Source: Bacteroidales bacterium (lineage in GTDB: Bacteria; Bacteroidota; Bacteroidia; Bacteroidales; UBA932). From it: a stretch of 36,441 nt of DNA. The notes beneath the pieces were generated by a model. It was not told the origin of the DNA. It ran no database searches and saw nothing but the letters and a program-made list of their open reading frames with translations. Shown here in pieces: positions 23,367 to 33,638 of the stretch. Numbering within the stretch: the first letter of the stretch is position 1; each line of letters begins with the position of its first letter. The stretch spans positions 1-36,441 of the forward strand of contig JAFZIN010000001.1 of the NCBI GenBank assembly GCA_017554305.1. Direction: 5' to 3'. The position numbers were made by a program, and so were the translations under genes.

Positions 23367-24785
23367 CTATCTGATATATTTCTTGTCAAAGTTAACTAAA
23401 AATACCCTCTCCACACCTCTGGTCAAAGCAGTATAGAGCCACTTTTTGTCATCTATTGTAATATCTTCCCTCCAGAGTATGTTGTCTATGAAGACGCACT
23501 TCCACTGTCCTCCCTGAGATTTATGACCGGTAATGGCGGTTGAGTATTTTATCTGGAGCGCATTGTAAAACGGATCTTCCCTTACGCTCTCATATCGTTT
23601 CTTCTTTGGAGTAACATCTGCATAGTCTGCCAGAACGCCCTCAAACAAAGCCCTTTGGCTCTCCCTGTCCAAAGCGGCGGAGGTAGAATCCAAAGTATCC
23701 AGAATCACCTTTGCGTCCACCTCGGTATCATTGTAATCCGGAAATGCCAATGTTGCATCTGCAAAGTGGAGCCCGTACCTTTCAGTGTGGTTAGATATTT
23801 TTATGAGCTTAGCAACGTCTCCGTTTGCAATAAAGTCAAAATCTGGGTTTTGCCCCTTAAACTGATAGCAGTTCTTCACTATCATAAGTTTATCGTCTCT
23901 GCAGAGCTGCTCCTCAAGAAAGAGCACCTGAGAACGGATTCCCATATTGTAACGGTTGGCTCTCTGATTGGAGCGGCACAAAACCACAACCTCATCTGAG
24001 CCGTACTTAGATACGGCATCCTGCAACTCCTCAATCAGAGTCTCTCCCGTTATTGCTTTAATATCCTCAAATCCCGTAACTTGGAAGACGGGCGGGTCTA
24101 TCTCTCCGGCAGAGATTTCCTCCCTCAGCCGGGTTGCGTTTGTAAGTATTCCGCTCCCCGATGCCTGTCTTACTACATCCGTCAGAGAAACGGTACGAAT
24201 CTTTGAGCAGAAAGTGGAGAGATAATCAAGATCCAACGCGGGAGAGGAATCCAATCCCACAGGAGGCAGCTGAGCCGGATCTCCTATGAGAACCAGGCGG
24301 TTGGAGCTGTGCTGCCTTACAAACTCCACCAGGTCAGAGAGCAGATCTCCGCTGCCGAACATACTATCACCATCCCCTCCGGATGATATCAGAGAGACCT
24401 CATCTACAAAGTAGACCGTATCCTTTGCCTTATTGTAATTGAGTGAAAATGAAGAGAAAGGATCACTCTTGGATTTCATCCTGTATATATGGCGGTGTAT
24501 TGTGCTGGCCTTCTCTCCGGTAAAGAGAGAGAGAACCTTTGCAGCCCTGCCCGTAGGAGCAAGCAGCACAAACTTATAACCCATTGTTTTAAAAACAGAT
24601 ACACAGGAGGCTATTGCAGATGTCTTACCCGTTCCTGCATAACCGCTTATAACAGTAAGCCACTCTTCATCAGGATCAGAAAAGAGAAACTCTCCCATAC
24701 TCTTAAAGAGAGAACTCTGGCACGGAGTAGGCTCCATACCCAAACGTTCAATCATTTTGTTGGAGAGGTACTTGGAAAGTTCCAT
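23367..24785 (-). CDS. RecD2/Dda-like superfamily 1 DNA helicase
   Basis: This 472 aa ATPase is a superfamily 1B helicase resembling phage Dda and the motor part of RecD2. It probably unwinds DNA 5' to 3' during repair or recombination. Walker A is GYAGTGKT (48-55), Walker B includes DE at 128-129 in FVDEVSLIS, motif III is IGDPAQLPPVG, and the C-terminal UvrD_C_2 motif is ITGHKSQGGQWKCVF with YTALTRGVER. It lacks the long N-terminal helix-hairpin-helix region of true RecD2. I chose ATG 24785, which overlaps the trkH stop as TGATG. A GTG three codons upstream is possible but less natural. RecB and RecC are not in the window. Confidence 0.9.
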   Translation of the reverse strand: MELSKYLSNKMIERLGMEPTPCQSSLFKSMGEFLFSDPDEEWLTVISGYAGTGKTSAIASCVSVFKTMGYKFVLLAPTGRAAKVLSLFTGEKASTIHRHIYRMKSKSDPFSSFSLNYNKAKDTVYFVDEVSLISSGGDGDSMFGSGDLLSDLVEFVRQHSSNRLVLIGDPAQLPPVGLDSSPALDLDYLSTFCSKIRTVSLTDVVRQASGSGILTNATRLREEISAGEIDPPVFQVTGFEDIKAITGETLIEELQDAVSKYGSDEVVVLCRSNQRANRYNMGIRSQVLFLEEQLCRDDKLMIVKNCYQFKGQNPDFDFIANGDVAKLIKISNHTERYGLHFADATLAFPDYNDTEVDAKVILDTLDSTSAALDRESQRALFEGVLADYADVTPKKKRYESVREDPFYNALQIKYSTAITGHKSQGGQWKCVFIDNILWREDITIDDKKWLYTALTRGVERVFLVNFDKKYIR

Positions 24786-26239
24786 CACTTCCACTTTCTT
24801 ATTACAAGAAATGCAATTACAGGATAAATCTCCAGACGGCCCAGGAACATCTCAATAGTAAAGATAAGTTTGCTTACTATTGGAAAGGCATTGTAACTGC
24901 CAAAGGAACTGATACTTCCAAAGGTCAGACCGGTATTGGCAACAGATGCCAGAGAGGTGGTGAGAGAGGTCTGCAGATCCAATCCCGTAAGTGCCAGACA
25001 TACAGAGCCAAGGAATATCAGAAGTATGAAGAAGACAATAAACAGAGTTGCCTCTCCAGTCTCTTCCTGAGAAATAATTCTGTTACCCATTCTTGGTCTC
25101 ACTATGGCGTTCATATTGAGCTGTCTCTTAATACGAGATCTGAGCGTACTGAATATCATACACATACGGTCACTCTTGGCTCCTCCCGTTGTAGATCCGC
25201 TGCAGGCTCCCTGGAACGCCAGGAAGAAGAGAAGCAGCAGTGAAAATACCGGCCAGTTCTGGCTCTCCGCATTTGCAAATCCCGTTGTACTTGCTGCAGA
25301 AAGGTTCATGAAAGATGCGTGCCTCAGCGCTGTAAAAACGTTATGCTCAGTTCCCTGTGAAATCAGATTGATTGTGGAGAAAACAATGGCACTCAACAGA
25401 ATTATGGAGTAGTACTTAATTACCGGATCTCTGAAGAGTTTGAAAGTCTTGCTGAACAGAGCCAGGTGTATTAGACCAAAGTGCAAGCCGGCAATGTACA
25501 TGAACACCATCATAATTATCTCAACCGTAGGAGAGTTGAAGGCTGCGGCACTTGCATTCTTTGTACTGAATCCGCCGGTTGCCGAAATACTCATTGAGTG
25601 GTTCAGAGCGTCAAAGAAATTCACTCCCGCCAGAACAAGACATACCGTCTGTAAAACGGTTATTCCCACATAGATACCCAGGATAATCTTTGCAGTCTCT
25701 GCAACCTTAAACCTGTAGTTTTCCTTGGAGAGAGTACCCATCTCCAAAGTGGAGAGACGCAGTCCGAACGTTCCTCTGCTGTTTGGCAGAATCAGAATCA
25801 TAAAGACCACAACTCCCAAACCTCCAATGTAGTGGGTAGAAGTTCTCCAGAAGAGCAGTCCCTTTGGCAGAGCCTCAATATCATCCAATATAGTAGAACC
25901 GGTTGTGGTGTAGCCGCTTACGCTCTCAAACCAAGCATTTATAACGCTAAAGTCTCCTCCCCATAGAACGTATGGAAAGGCTCCGAATACACATACCAGA
26001 AACCAGGTACATACAATGGTGAAGAACCCCTCCTTTGCAGTAACCTGTCCTCCCTTTCTAACGAACAGAAGCGGGAAACAGCCTACAGCCAAGGTAATTA
26101 CGCCGCTTAAGAAGAGAGGAGAAAAGGAGCTATCCATCCCGTAAATAAGGGAAACCAACACACTCAAAAACATGAATGCGGCATTGAATACCAACGCCAG
26201 ACCCACGTTTCTGGATATATAGTTGATATTCATTGTCAT
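24785..26239 (-). CDS. trkH: Trk-type potassium uptake protein TrkH
   Basis: TrkH is the membrane subunit of a K+ uptake system that works with the cytosolic NAD-binding regulator TrkA. The 484 aa protein has the four pore repeats, each with a selectivity-filter glycine: YTTTGSTILDD, ISATGGFSTKNAS, ASTTGFANAES and VANTGLTFGS. Around ten hydrophobic segments are seen. trkA is not in the window, so the partner must be encoded elsewhere. The start is ATG 26239, and a second ATG two codons on (26233) is equally possible. It lies three bases downstream of the sensor-like gene, so the two are co-transcribed. Confidence 0.93.
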   Translation of the reverse strand: MTMNINYISRNVGLALVFNAAFMFLSVLVSLIYGMDSSFSPLFLSGVITLAVGCFPLLFVRKGGQVTAKEGFFTIVCTWFLVCVFGAFPYVLWGGDFSVINAWFESVSGYTTTGSTILDDIEALPKGLLFWRTSTHYIGGLGVVVFMILILPNSRGTFGLRLSTLEMGTLSKENYRFKVAETAKIILGIYVGITVLQTVCLVLAGVNFFDALNHSMSISATGGFSTKNASAAAFNSPTVEIIMMVFMYIAGLHFGLIHLALFSKTFKLFRDPVIKYYSIILLSAIVFSTINLISQGTEHNVFTALRHASFMNLSAASTTGFANAESQNWPVFSLLLLFFLAFQGACSGSTTGGAKSDRMCMIFSTLRSRIKRQLNMNAIVRPRMGNRIISQEETGEATLFIVFFILLIFLGSVCLALTGLDLQTSLTTSLASVANTGLTFGSISSFGSYNAFPIVSKLIFTIEMFLGRLEIYPVIAFLVIRKWK

Positions 26240-26242
26240 AGG

Positions 26243-27025
26243 CTACTGAATCTTATCTTTTGTAAGATGCTTGTGCTCCCTTAAAAGATCCTTAACATTC
26301 TCATTGAGATCCTCCATCTCATCTCCCGTTGCAAAGGAGTAATCGTACACTTTTCTGCTTGTCTTGTAATTCTTCATTCCCCTATTTATTTTCACAATAG
26401 GATTGAAGAAGTAATAGTTGAGGAAGTAATTGAAAAGGAAGAGCAATATAATACCAATACCTACCGCCACCACGCAAGGCATCAGGCTCCTGTAGAACCC
26501 CTCTGAGAGTGCCTCGGTATTCTCCTTAAGTGCTGCCTGAGATGCGGAGTTGAGTTCTTTAATGTATCCGCGGAGCTGAGTGTAAACCGGATAGAGACGC
26601 TGGAAGTACCACTGTCTCTTCTCGTAATACTCTAAGTTCCAGAGGTCTCTGGATTCCTCCAAGATGTTTGCGTAGGCCACGTAAGCGTACCTTACGGAAT
26701 CCGCCATCAGACGTTCCCTCTCCGTAGTGAAGTTGTCTCTGATGTTGTCTACATAGTTAATAAAGCGGTCATCCTCCCTAATGTTAGGGAACTGACTCAT
26801 ATCCGTATAGGAGGAATCACCCATAGTCTCCAGCAGAGCGTAGTTGAACTCATCCGTCACCTCCATCAGCAATCTGGAAGTGTTTATGGCGGCTATGTCA
26901 TCCTTTACAAGCTTCTCAATTGAGCGTTTCATTGTTACAAACTCAAACACCGCAATCAAACTGGAGAGCAGCAGAATGAATCCCACAATGACAAAGCCCA
27001 AAGATATTTTCCTTTTAAGCAACAT
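26243..27025 (-). CDS. HAMP-domain membrane sensor-like protein without output domain
   Basis: The 260 aa protein has one membrane helix at about 7-29 and a roughly 150-residue periplasmic helical region. A second helix spans about 181-203, and a HAMP linker follows (204-253: NPIVKINRGMKNY then GDEMEDLNENVKDLLRE). The protein stops there. No histidine kinase, cyclase or methyl-accepting domain follows, and the next frame is trkH. The layout resembles the sensory half of a chemoreceptor or histidine kinase. It may signal to a separate partner or modulate TrkH, which is inference from the operon. I chose ATG 27025. The frame is open 53 codons upstream, but that stretch crosses the promoter and a hairpin element and does not look coding. 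Confidence 0.75.
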   Translation of the reverse strand: MLLKRKISLGFVIVGFILLLSSLIAVFEFVTMKRSIEKLVKDDIAAINTSRLLMEVTDEFNYALLETMGDSSYTDMSQFPNIREDDRFINYVDNIRDNFTTERERLMADSVRYAYVAYANILEESRDLWNLEYYEKRQWYFQRLYPVYTQLRGYIKELNSASQAALKENTEALSEGFYRSLMPCVVAVGIGIILLFLFNYFLNYYFFNPIVKINRGMKNYKTSRKVYDYSFATGDEMEDLNENVKDLLREHKHLTKDKIQ

Positions 27026-27047
27026 ACACAATACCGTATAATCGGTA

Positions 27048-27055
27048 CAAAGATA
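27048..27055 (-). promoter_or_regulatory. -7 box of the sensor-trkH-helicase-DPP IV operon
   Basis: The minus strand reads TATCTTTG from 27055 to 27048, an exact TAnnTTTG match, 22 nt upstream of the sensor ATG. A clear -33 TTTG at the normal distance is not seen. The box supports the shorter start of the sensor gene, because the longer frame would begin upstream of it. Confidence 0.55.
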
Positions 27056-27085
27056 CGCAAAATGTGCCAAATTGTTTTCTTGTTG

Positions 27086-27160
27086 ATTCAGGCTCTGAGA
27101 ACTCCGGGACGTAAGACCATGGGCGGCCACAGTCTCCTTGGAGTTGCTCAGAGCCTGAAT
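27086..27160. repeat. Long inverted repeat able to form a 75-nt nested hairpin
   Basis: The arms at 27086-27105 and 27140-27160 pair over 20 base pairs (ATTCAGGCTCTGAG plus AACTCC), with a single bulged G at 27146. Inside the 34-nt loop, AGAC (27114-27117) can pair with GTCT (27132-27135), and TGG with CCA around a GCGG loop. No T-run follows on the plus side and the arms are GC-balanced, so it is not a simple terminator. It sits between the gapA terminator and the promoter of the sensor operon. It could be a structured RNA, a MITE-like remnant or a REP-type element. Confidence 0.7.
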
Positions 27161-27166
27161 ATCAAA

Positions 27167-27204
27167 TAAAAAAAGGATGGCCAATCTATTCGGTCATCCT
27201 TTTT
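27167..27204 (-). terminator. gapA intrinsic terminator
   Basis: Arms 27170-27182 and 27192-27204 pair over 13 positions (one G-T wobble) with a nine-base loop. On the minus strand the GC-rich stem is followed by a run of eight T residues. It begins 21 nt after the gapA stop. The A/T tracts on both sides mean it could also stop plus-strand transcripts. Confidence 0.88.
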
Positions 27205-27224
27205 AGGTTTTGCCTGAGCGTTAA

Positions 27225-29095
<1,871 letters not shown>

Positions 29096-29099
<4 letters not shown>

Positions 29100-30256
29100 A
29101 GTACTACATGATTGCGGGAGAGGCTTCCGGAGATTTGCATGGTTCAAATCTCATTAAGGGACTCAAGGCCAAAGACCCTAATTGTCAGATCAGATGCTGG
29201 GGCGGAGATTTGATGAAGGAGGCTGGCGGAGAGCTTTACCACCACTATAAAGATACCGCAGTAAACGGTTTTGTGGAGGTGGTAACAAAACTTGGGAAGA
29301 TCTTCAGCAACCTAAAAGACTGTAAAAGAGATATTTTAGAGTACAACCCAGATGTTGTTGTCTTAATAGATTACCCGGGGTTCAATTTCAGAATTGCAGA
29401 ATTTGCTCACAACAAAGGATTTAAAGTATTCTACTACATAGCACCAAAAATTTGGGCCTGGAAGGAGAATCGCGGAAAAAGGCTTAAAAAATATGTAGAC
29501 AAACTCTTTATCATCTTCCCGTTTGAGATAGATTACTTCAAAAACAGATGGCAGATAGATGCCATTTACAAAGGTAATCCCCTGTTGGACAGCATAGACC
29601 AGTACCCGTACATAAATGAAGACAAGGAGAGTTTCTGCAACAGAATGAACTCAAAGTACGGAACCTCTCTCAATCCGAATGACAAATACCTTGCACTTCT
29701 TGCAGGCAGCAGAAGGAGTGAGATCTCCTACCTGCTCCCGGTACTGCTTAAGACAATGAAGTATTTCCCCGGTTACAAGTTCTTTTTTGCAGCCGCTCCC
29801 TCTACCCCACTCTCTTTCTATCAGGAGATTATAAAAAAGAACGGCTTCAGTGAAGATTGTATGAGCATAATCTACGGGGAAACCTATTCCATTATGAAAC
29901 ACTCAGATGCGGCAATGATAAGTTCAGGTACCGCATCTTTGGAGGCGGCTCTTGTAGGTGTTCCTCAGGTTGTATGCTACAACGCCAGCGAACTCTCCTA
30001 CATAATTGCCAAAGCATTGGTAAAACTCAAGTATATAAGCCTTGCCAACCTTATTGCAGACAAACTCATATTCAAAGAGTTGCTCCAGCATGAATGCAAC
30101 CCGGAGATGATATCAGATGAGGTTAAAAGACTTTTGAATGATGCTCCTTACAGAGAGAAGATGCTTAAGGAGTATGCAGAGGTAAGAAGCCTTCTTGGAG
30201 GCGGAGGCGCTTCAGAGGCTGTTGCACAGGCAATGATAGATGAACTTTCAAAATAG
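29096..30256 (+). CDS. lpxB: Lipid-A-disaccharide synthase
   Basis: LpxB joins UDP-diacylglucosamine and lipid X to form the lipid A disaccharide at the inner membrane, showing that the organism makes lipopolysaccharide. The 386 aa protein has the family signature GEASGD (8-13), VLIDYPGFNFR, YYIAPKIWAWKENR, the LLAGSRRSEI motif of GT19 enzymes, and SSGTASLEAAL near the donor site. It is translationally coupled to surE by a four-base overlap. No truncation is seen. Confidence 0.96.
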
Positions 30257-30260
30257 AGAT

Positions 30261-31058
30261 ATGAAACTCCACATTTACAAATTCCAGGGTGCTGGCAATG
30301 ACTTTGTAGTACTGGATAACCGCAAAGGACAACTAAAACTTACAACCAAACAGATAAACCGTCTTTGTGACCGCCGCTTTGGCATTGGTTCAGACGGACT
30401 TATGCTATTGGGAAAGAGCAAGAAATATGACTTTTCCATGCGTTATTTCAATGCAGACGGAAAGGAGGGTTCAATGTGCGGAAACGGAGGACGCTGCATA
30501 GTTGCCTTTGCAGATATGATGGGTATTAAAAAGTTTGAGTTTGAGGCAATTGACGGATACCATCGTGCAGAAGTATTAAAGAGAAAAGGTAACGGCCGCA
30601 TTGTAAAACTCAAGATGAGAGACGTTTCAGAGTGCAGGAAGATTGGACGCAAGTCTTACTTTCTGGATACCGGCTCTCCTCACTACGTGGAGTTTGTAAA
30701 AGATCTGGATAACTATCCGGTAGATGTCAAAGGCAAATATTGGAGATACTACTTTGAGGGGGGAACCAACGTAAACTTTATTGAGGTTGAAGATAACCAT
30801 CTGAAAATCCGCACTTACGAGAGAGGTGTTGAGGCAGAGACCTTTGCCTGCGGAACCGGTGCAACCGCCTCTGCCATAGTGGCCTGCATTGCAGGAGTAA
30901 AGCCTGCCTCCGTTAAGGGGAATAAAATAAAATACGACCTCAAAGCCAGAGGCGGTAACCTGAGCGTTGAGGCCGTTGTTTCTGATAAGAAAGAGTTTAC
31001 GGAGGTTTACCTTACCGGTCCGGCAACTCTTGTCTTTGAGTGTGACGTAGAGATTTAA
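30261..31058 (+). CDS. dapF: Diaminopimelate epimerase
   Basis: DapF converts LL- to meso-diaminopimelate for lysine and peptidoglycan synthesis in the cytosol. The 265 aa protein carries both catalytic cysteines, C73 in SMCGNGGRC and C197 in FACGTGATA, and the N-terminal FQGAGNDFVVLDN. I chose ATG 30261, four bases after the lpxB stop, because the family starts this close to GAGNDF. An ATG at 30240 inside lpxB is in frame but adds seven atypical residues. Its stop overlaps the stop region of the convergent yggS by four bases. Confidence 0.96.
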   Translation: MKLHIYKFQGAGNDFVVLDNRKGQLKLTTKQINRLCDRRFGIGSDGLMLLGKSKKYDFSMRYFNADGKEGSMCGNGGRCIVAFADMMGIKKFEFEAIDGYHRAEVLKRKGNGRIVKLKMRDVSECRKIGRKSYFLDTGSPHYVEFVKDLDNYPVDVKGKYWRYYFEGGTNVNFIEVEDNHLKIRTYERGVEAETFACGTGATASAIVACIAGVKPASVKGNKIKYDLKARGGNLSVEAVVSDKKEFTEVYLTGPATLVFECDVEI

Positions 31059-31720
31059 ACTTCTCTTGGTCCAAATATCTTGCTTCCCAAACGAATAATG
31101 GTGCTGCCCTGGAGTATTGCAATCTTGTAATCCAGGCTCATACCCATTGAAAGCTCCTTAAATTCAGTCATCTGAAGATGACGCTGCTTCATCCTTGCAA
31201 AGAAACTGTAAAGGAGTGCAAACTCTCTGGTAACCTCCACGGTATCATCCGTAAGAGTTGCCATACCCATCAATCCGCAGATAGTTACGTTCTTAAGAGG
31301 ATTCTCTCTTAGTCTTTCTAACAGATCCTCAACCTCCTTGAATGAGAAACCCTGCTTGGTCTCCTCCTTTGCAATGAACATCTCCAAAAGAACCTTCAGA
31401 TGAAGTCCGTTCCTGCCTGCGTAATCCTCAAGTTCATAGAGAAGTTTCTCCGTGTCAACTGAGTGAATAAGAGCCGCATACGGAGCAACCATTTTAATTT
31501 TGTTGCTCTGAAGATGGCCTACAAAATGCCACTGGATATCCTCCGGCAGAGACTTAACTTTCTGCTCAAACTCCTGCGGACGGTTCTCTGCAAAAATCCT
31601 CTGGCCGGCCTCATACGCCTCCATTATCTTCTCATTGCTCTGGAACTTTGAAACGGCTGCAAGTCTCACGCCTGAAGGGAGTTCCTTCCTTATCTGATGT
31701 ATATTCTCTTTAATGTCCAT
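31055..31720 (-). CDS. yggS: YggS-family pyridoxal phosphate homeostasis protein
   Basis: This 221 aa PLP-binding protein folds like alanine racemase domain 1, acts without known catalysis, and helps keep vitamin B6 pools balanced. The PLP lysine is K25 in RLAAVSKFQS. FAENRPQEFEQK, WHFVGHLQSNK and the C-terminal ELSMGMSLDYKIAILQGSTIIRLGSKIFG give the phosphate-binding site. The length matches the family. Its ATG overlaps the yidC stop by one base, so it is translated from the yidC message. Confidence 0.93.
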   Translation of the reverse strand: MDIKENIHQIRKELPSGVRLAAVSKFQSNEKIMEAYEAGQRIFAENRPQEFEQKVKSLPEDIQWHFVGHLQSNKIKMVAPYAALIHSVDTEKLLYELEDYAGRNGLHLKVLLEMFIAKEETKQGFSFKEVEDLLERLRENPLKNVTICGLMGMATLTDDTVEVTREFALLYSFFARMKQRHLQMTEFKELSMGMSLDYKIAILQGSTIIRLGSKIFGPREV

Positions 31721-33636
31721 TATCTTTTGCTTTGTCTTTCACGTTGTAATCTCTCCTGCTCCTTAATCATCTGATCCATTCTCTCTCTCCACTTTGATTT
31801 CTTCTTTGGTTTTGCCGTCTCCGCCTTTGACTTGAGCTGCTGGTAGAGTTTCTCCTCATCTACAAAGTACTTTCTAATCACCCAGTTCTGACCTATTGAG
31901 ATAAAGTTGGAGAGCATATAGTAGTAACTCAAACCTGCAGAGAAGTTGTTACAGAGCACCAGCATAAAGATTGGCATAAAGTAGAGCTGCATTCCCCTCA
32001 TTCCCGCCATCTGGCCGGTGTCCGGCATCTGGTTCATATTCATCTTGGAGTAGAGGTACATAGATACGGCCATCAGTATTGCAAAGAGACTCACGTGATT
32101 ACCGTACATTGGAATGTTAAAGTTCAAGTCCAGAATGGAATCGTATCCGCTCAAATCCTGAGCCCAAAGGAACGGATGCTGACGCAACTCAAATGATACA
32201 GGGAAGAAGCGGAACATTGCAAAGAGAATAGGAATCTGCAGCAACATAGGAAGGCATCCTCCCATCATATTCACTCCCGTCTTACGGTAGAGAGCCATTG
32301 TCTCCTGCTGCTTCTTCATAGCGTCCTCCTTGCGAGGATACTTCTTGTTAATCTTCTCAATCTCAGGCTTCAATACCCTCATCTTTGCAGAAGAGAGATA
32401 AGACTTGAAGGTAAGAGGAGTAAGCACCAACTTAAGCAGTATGGTCATTATCAGAATGATAATACCGTAGTTGGAAATGAAGCGGCGCAAAAAGTCAAAG
32501 GTGTTGATGATTATCACGCGGTTAATCCATCCTATGATGTGCTTACCCATAGGGATAATCTTCTCAAAACCACTGTCATAGCTCTTGAGTTCCTTGTAGA
32601 GGTTAGGACCAAAGTAGAAGTGGAGAGGAATGTTTACATCCTCGCCCCTGCCGTAGTCCATCTGCATATTTGCAGCGCAGTCAAAGAGCGCTTTCTCCTC
32701 ATTGTCTGGAGCAAGGAACTTGTATGCAAGTGAACCGCTGGTAAAATTATCGTCAGACTTAAGTATTGCGGAGAAGAACTGCTGGTGGAAAGCAAACCAG
32801 GAGAGGCGGGTTGTTATCTTCTTCTCGCTCTCGCCCTTACGCATTCCCAAGTCCTCAACAGACTTATCCTCCGGATATTTATAGTTTACCGTAGAGTAAT
32901 TCTTCTCGTTGTCAAACCCCTTCTCAAATCTTGAAATTCTCAATGCCCAATCCAAGTCAAAACGGGTAGCATTGTTTGCAAGCTTTGCCGCCAGATTGTT
33001 TGTAACAATATTGAAATCAAGCATATAGGAATCTGCAGGAAGCTTGTAGACAAAATCTACAGAGGAACCGTCAGCAAACGGCAGACGGAAAGTGATTGAA
33101 CTGTCTGTGGCAGACTCCACGTTAAATGCAAAAGCATTTGTGCTAATCTTCTGATTTGTAAAGAAGGAGAGAGCCATATTGGAGTAGTTCTCCTTCACCA
33201 TATAGAGAGCGGCACTGTCGTAGGTGTAATAATCTTTAACCAATGCGCTTCTGATCTGCGCTCCCTTAGTAGTAAACTCTATCTTAAGTTTGTTGTTTTC
33301 AAGAACATAAAACTCCTCCGGAATGTTCTTGGACAACTCCAGAAGTGAATCGGTATAGGTTGGGCCTGCTATAACCTCCTCTGCAGCAGGAGTTACCATA
33401 GCCGTATCCGCAGGTATCTGCTTATCTTCAACAATACCCAAACGGACATTTCTGATGGAATCTGCAACTCTTAAAGAGTCTGCTACTCTTGGGTTTGTAA
33501 GGGCCTCAACTCTTGCAAGGGAATCCTTTAAGAAGGCCTCTCTTGCCTGTTTCTTAAAATTGTATGAGTTATACCAACTGAAACCTATGAGAATCAATCC
33601 AATAAGGACGAATCCCAAGACCGTATTTTTCTGCAT
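31720..33636 (-). CDS. yidC: Membrane protein insertase YidC
   Basis: YidC inserts and folds inner-membrane proteins, alone or with Sec. The 638 aa protein is the Gram-negative form. It has an N-terminal membrane anchor (about 6-22) and a large periplasmic beta domain (about 90-360). The conserved insertase core runs from FLRRFISNYGIIILIMTILLK to about residue 600, with LTPLTFKSYLSSAKM, the cytosolic coiled loop, and CLPMLLQIPILFAMFRFF. The C-terminus is basic (KKKSKWRERMD), as expected for ribosome contact. It starts two bases after the DUF349 gene and overlaps yggS by one base. Confidence 0.96.
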   Translation of the reverse strand: MQKNTVLGFVLIGLILIGFSWYNSYNFKKQAREAFLKDSLARVEALTNPRVADSLRVADSIRNVRLGIVEDKQIPADTAMVTPAAEEVIAGPTYTDSLLELSKNIPEEFYVLENNKLKIEFTTKGAQIRSALVKDYYTYDSAALYMVKENYSNMALSFFTNQKISTNAFAFNVESATDSSITFRLPFADGSSVDFVYKLPADSYMLDFNIVTNNLAAKLANNATRFDLDWALRISRFEKGFDNEKNYSTVNYKYPEDKSVEDLGMRKGESEKKITTRLSWFAFHQQFFSAILKSDDNFTSGSLAYKFLAPDNEEKALFDCAANMQMDYGRGEDVNIPLHFYFGPNLYKELKSYDSGFEKIIPMGKHIIGWINRVIIINTFDFLRRFISNYGIIILIMTILLKLVLTPLTFKSYLSSAKMRVLKPEIEKINKKYPRKEDAMKKQQETMALYRKTGVNMMGGCLPMLLQIPILFAMFRFFPVSFELRQHPFLWAQDLSGYDSILDLNFNIPMYGNHVSLFAILMAVSMYLYSKMNMNQMPDTGQMAGMRGMQLYFMPIFMLVLCNNFSAGLSYYYMLSNFISIGQNWVIRKYFVDEEKLYQQLKSKAETAKPKKKSKWRERMDQMIKEQERLQRERQSKR

Positions 33637-33638
33637 CT

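Noticed and set aside
27086-27160. Possible tRNA or tRNA-like gene in the hairpin element
   Set aside because: No cloverleaf, no T-loop GTTC-type sequence and no CCA-compatible acceptor stem could be laid out; it is a single long hairpin.
27026-27184. 53-codon N-terminal extension of the HAMP sensor gene
   Set aside because: It would cross the -7 box and the long hairpin, and translates to no membrane or sensor feature; ATG 27025 is directly followed by a membrane helix.
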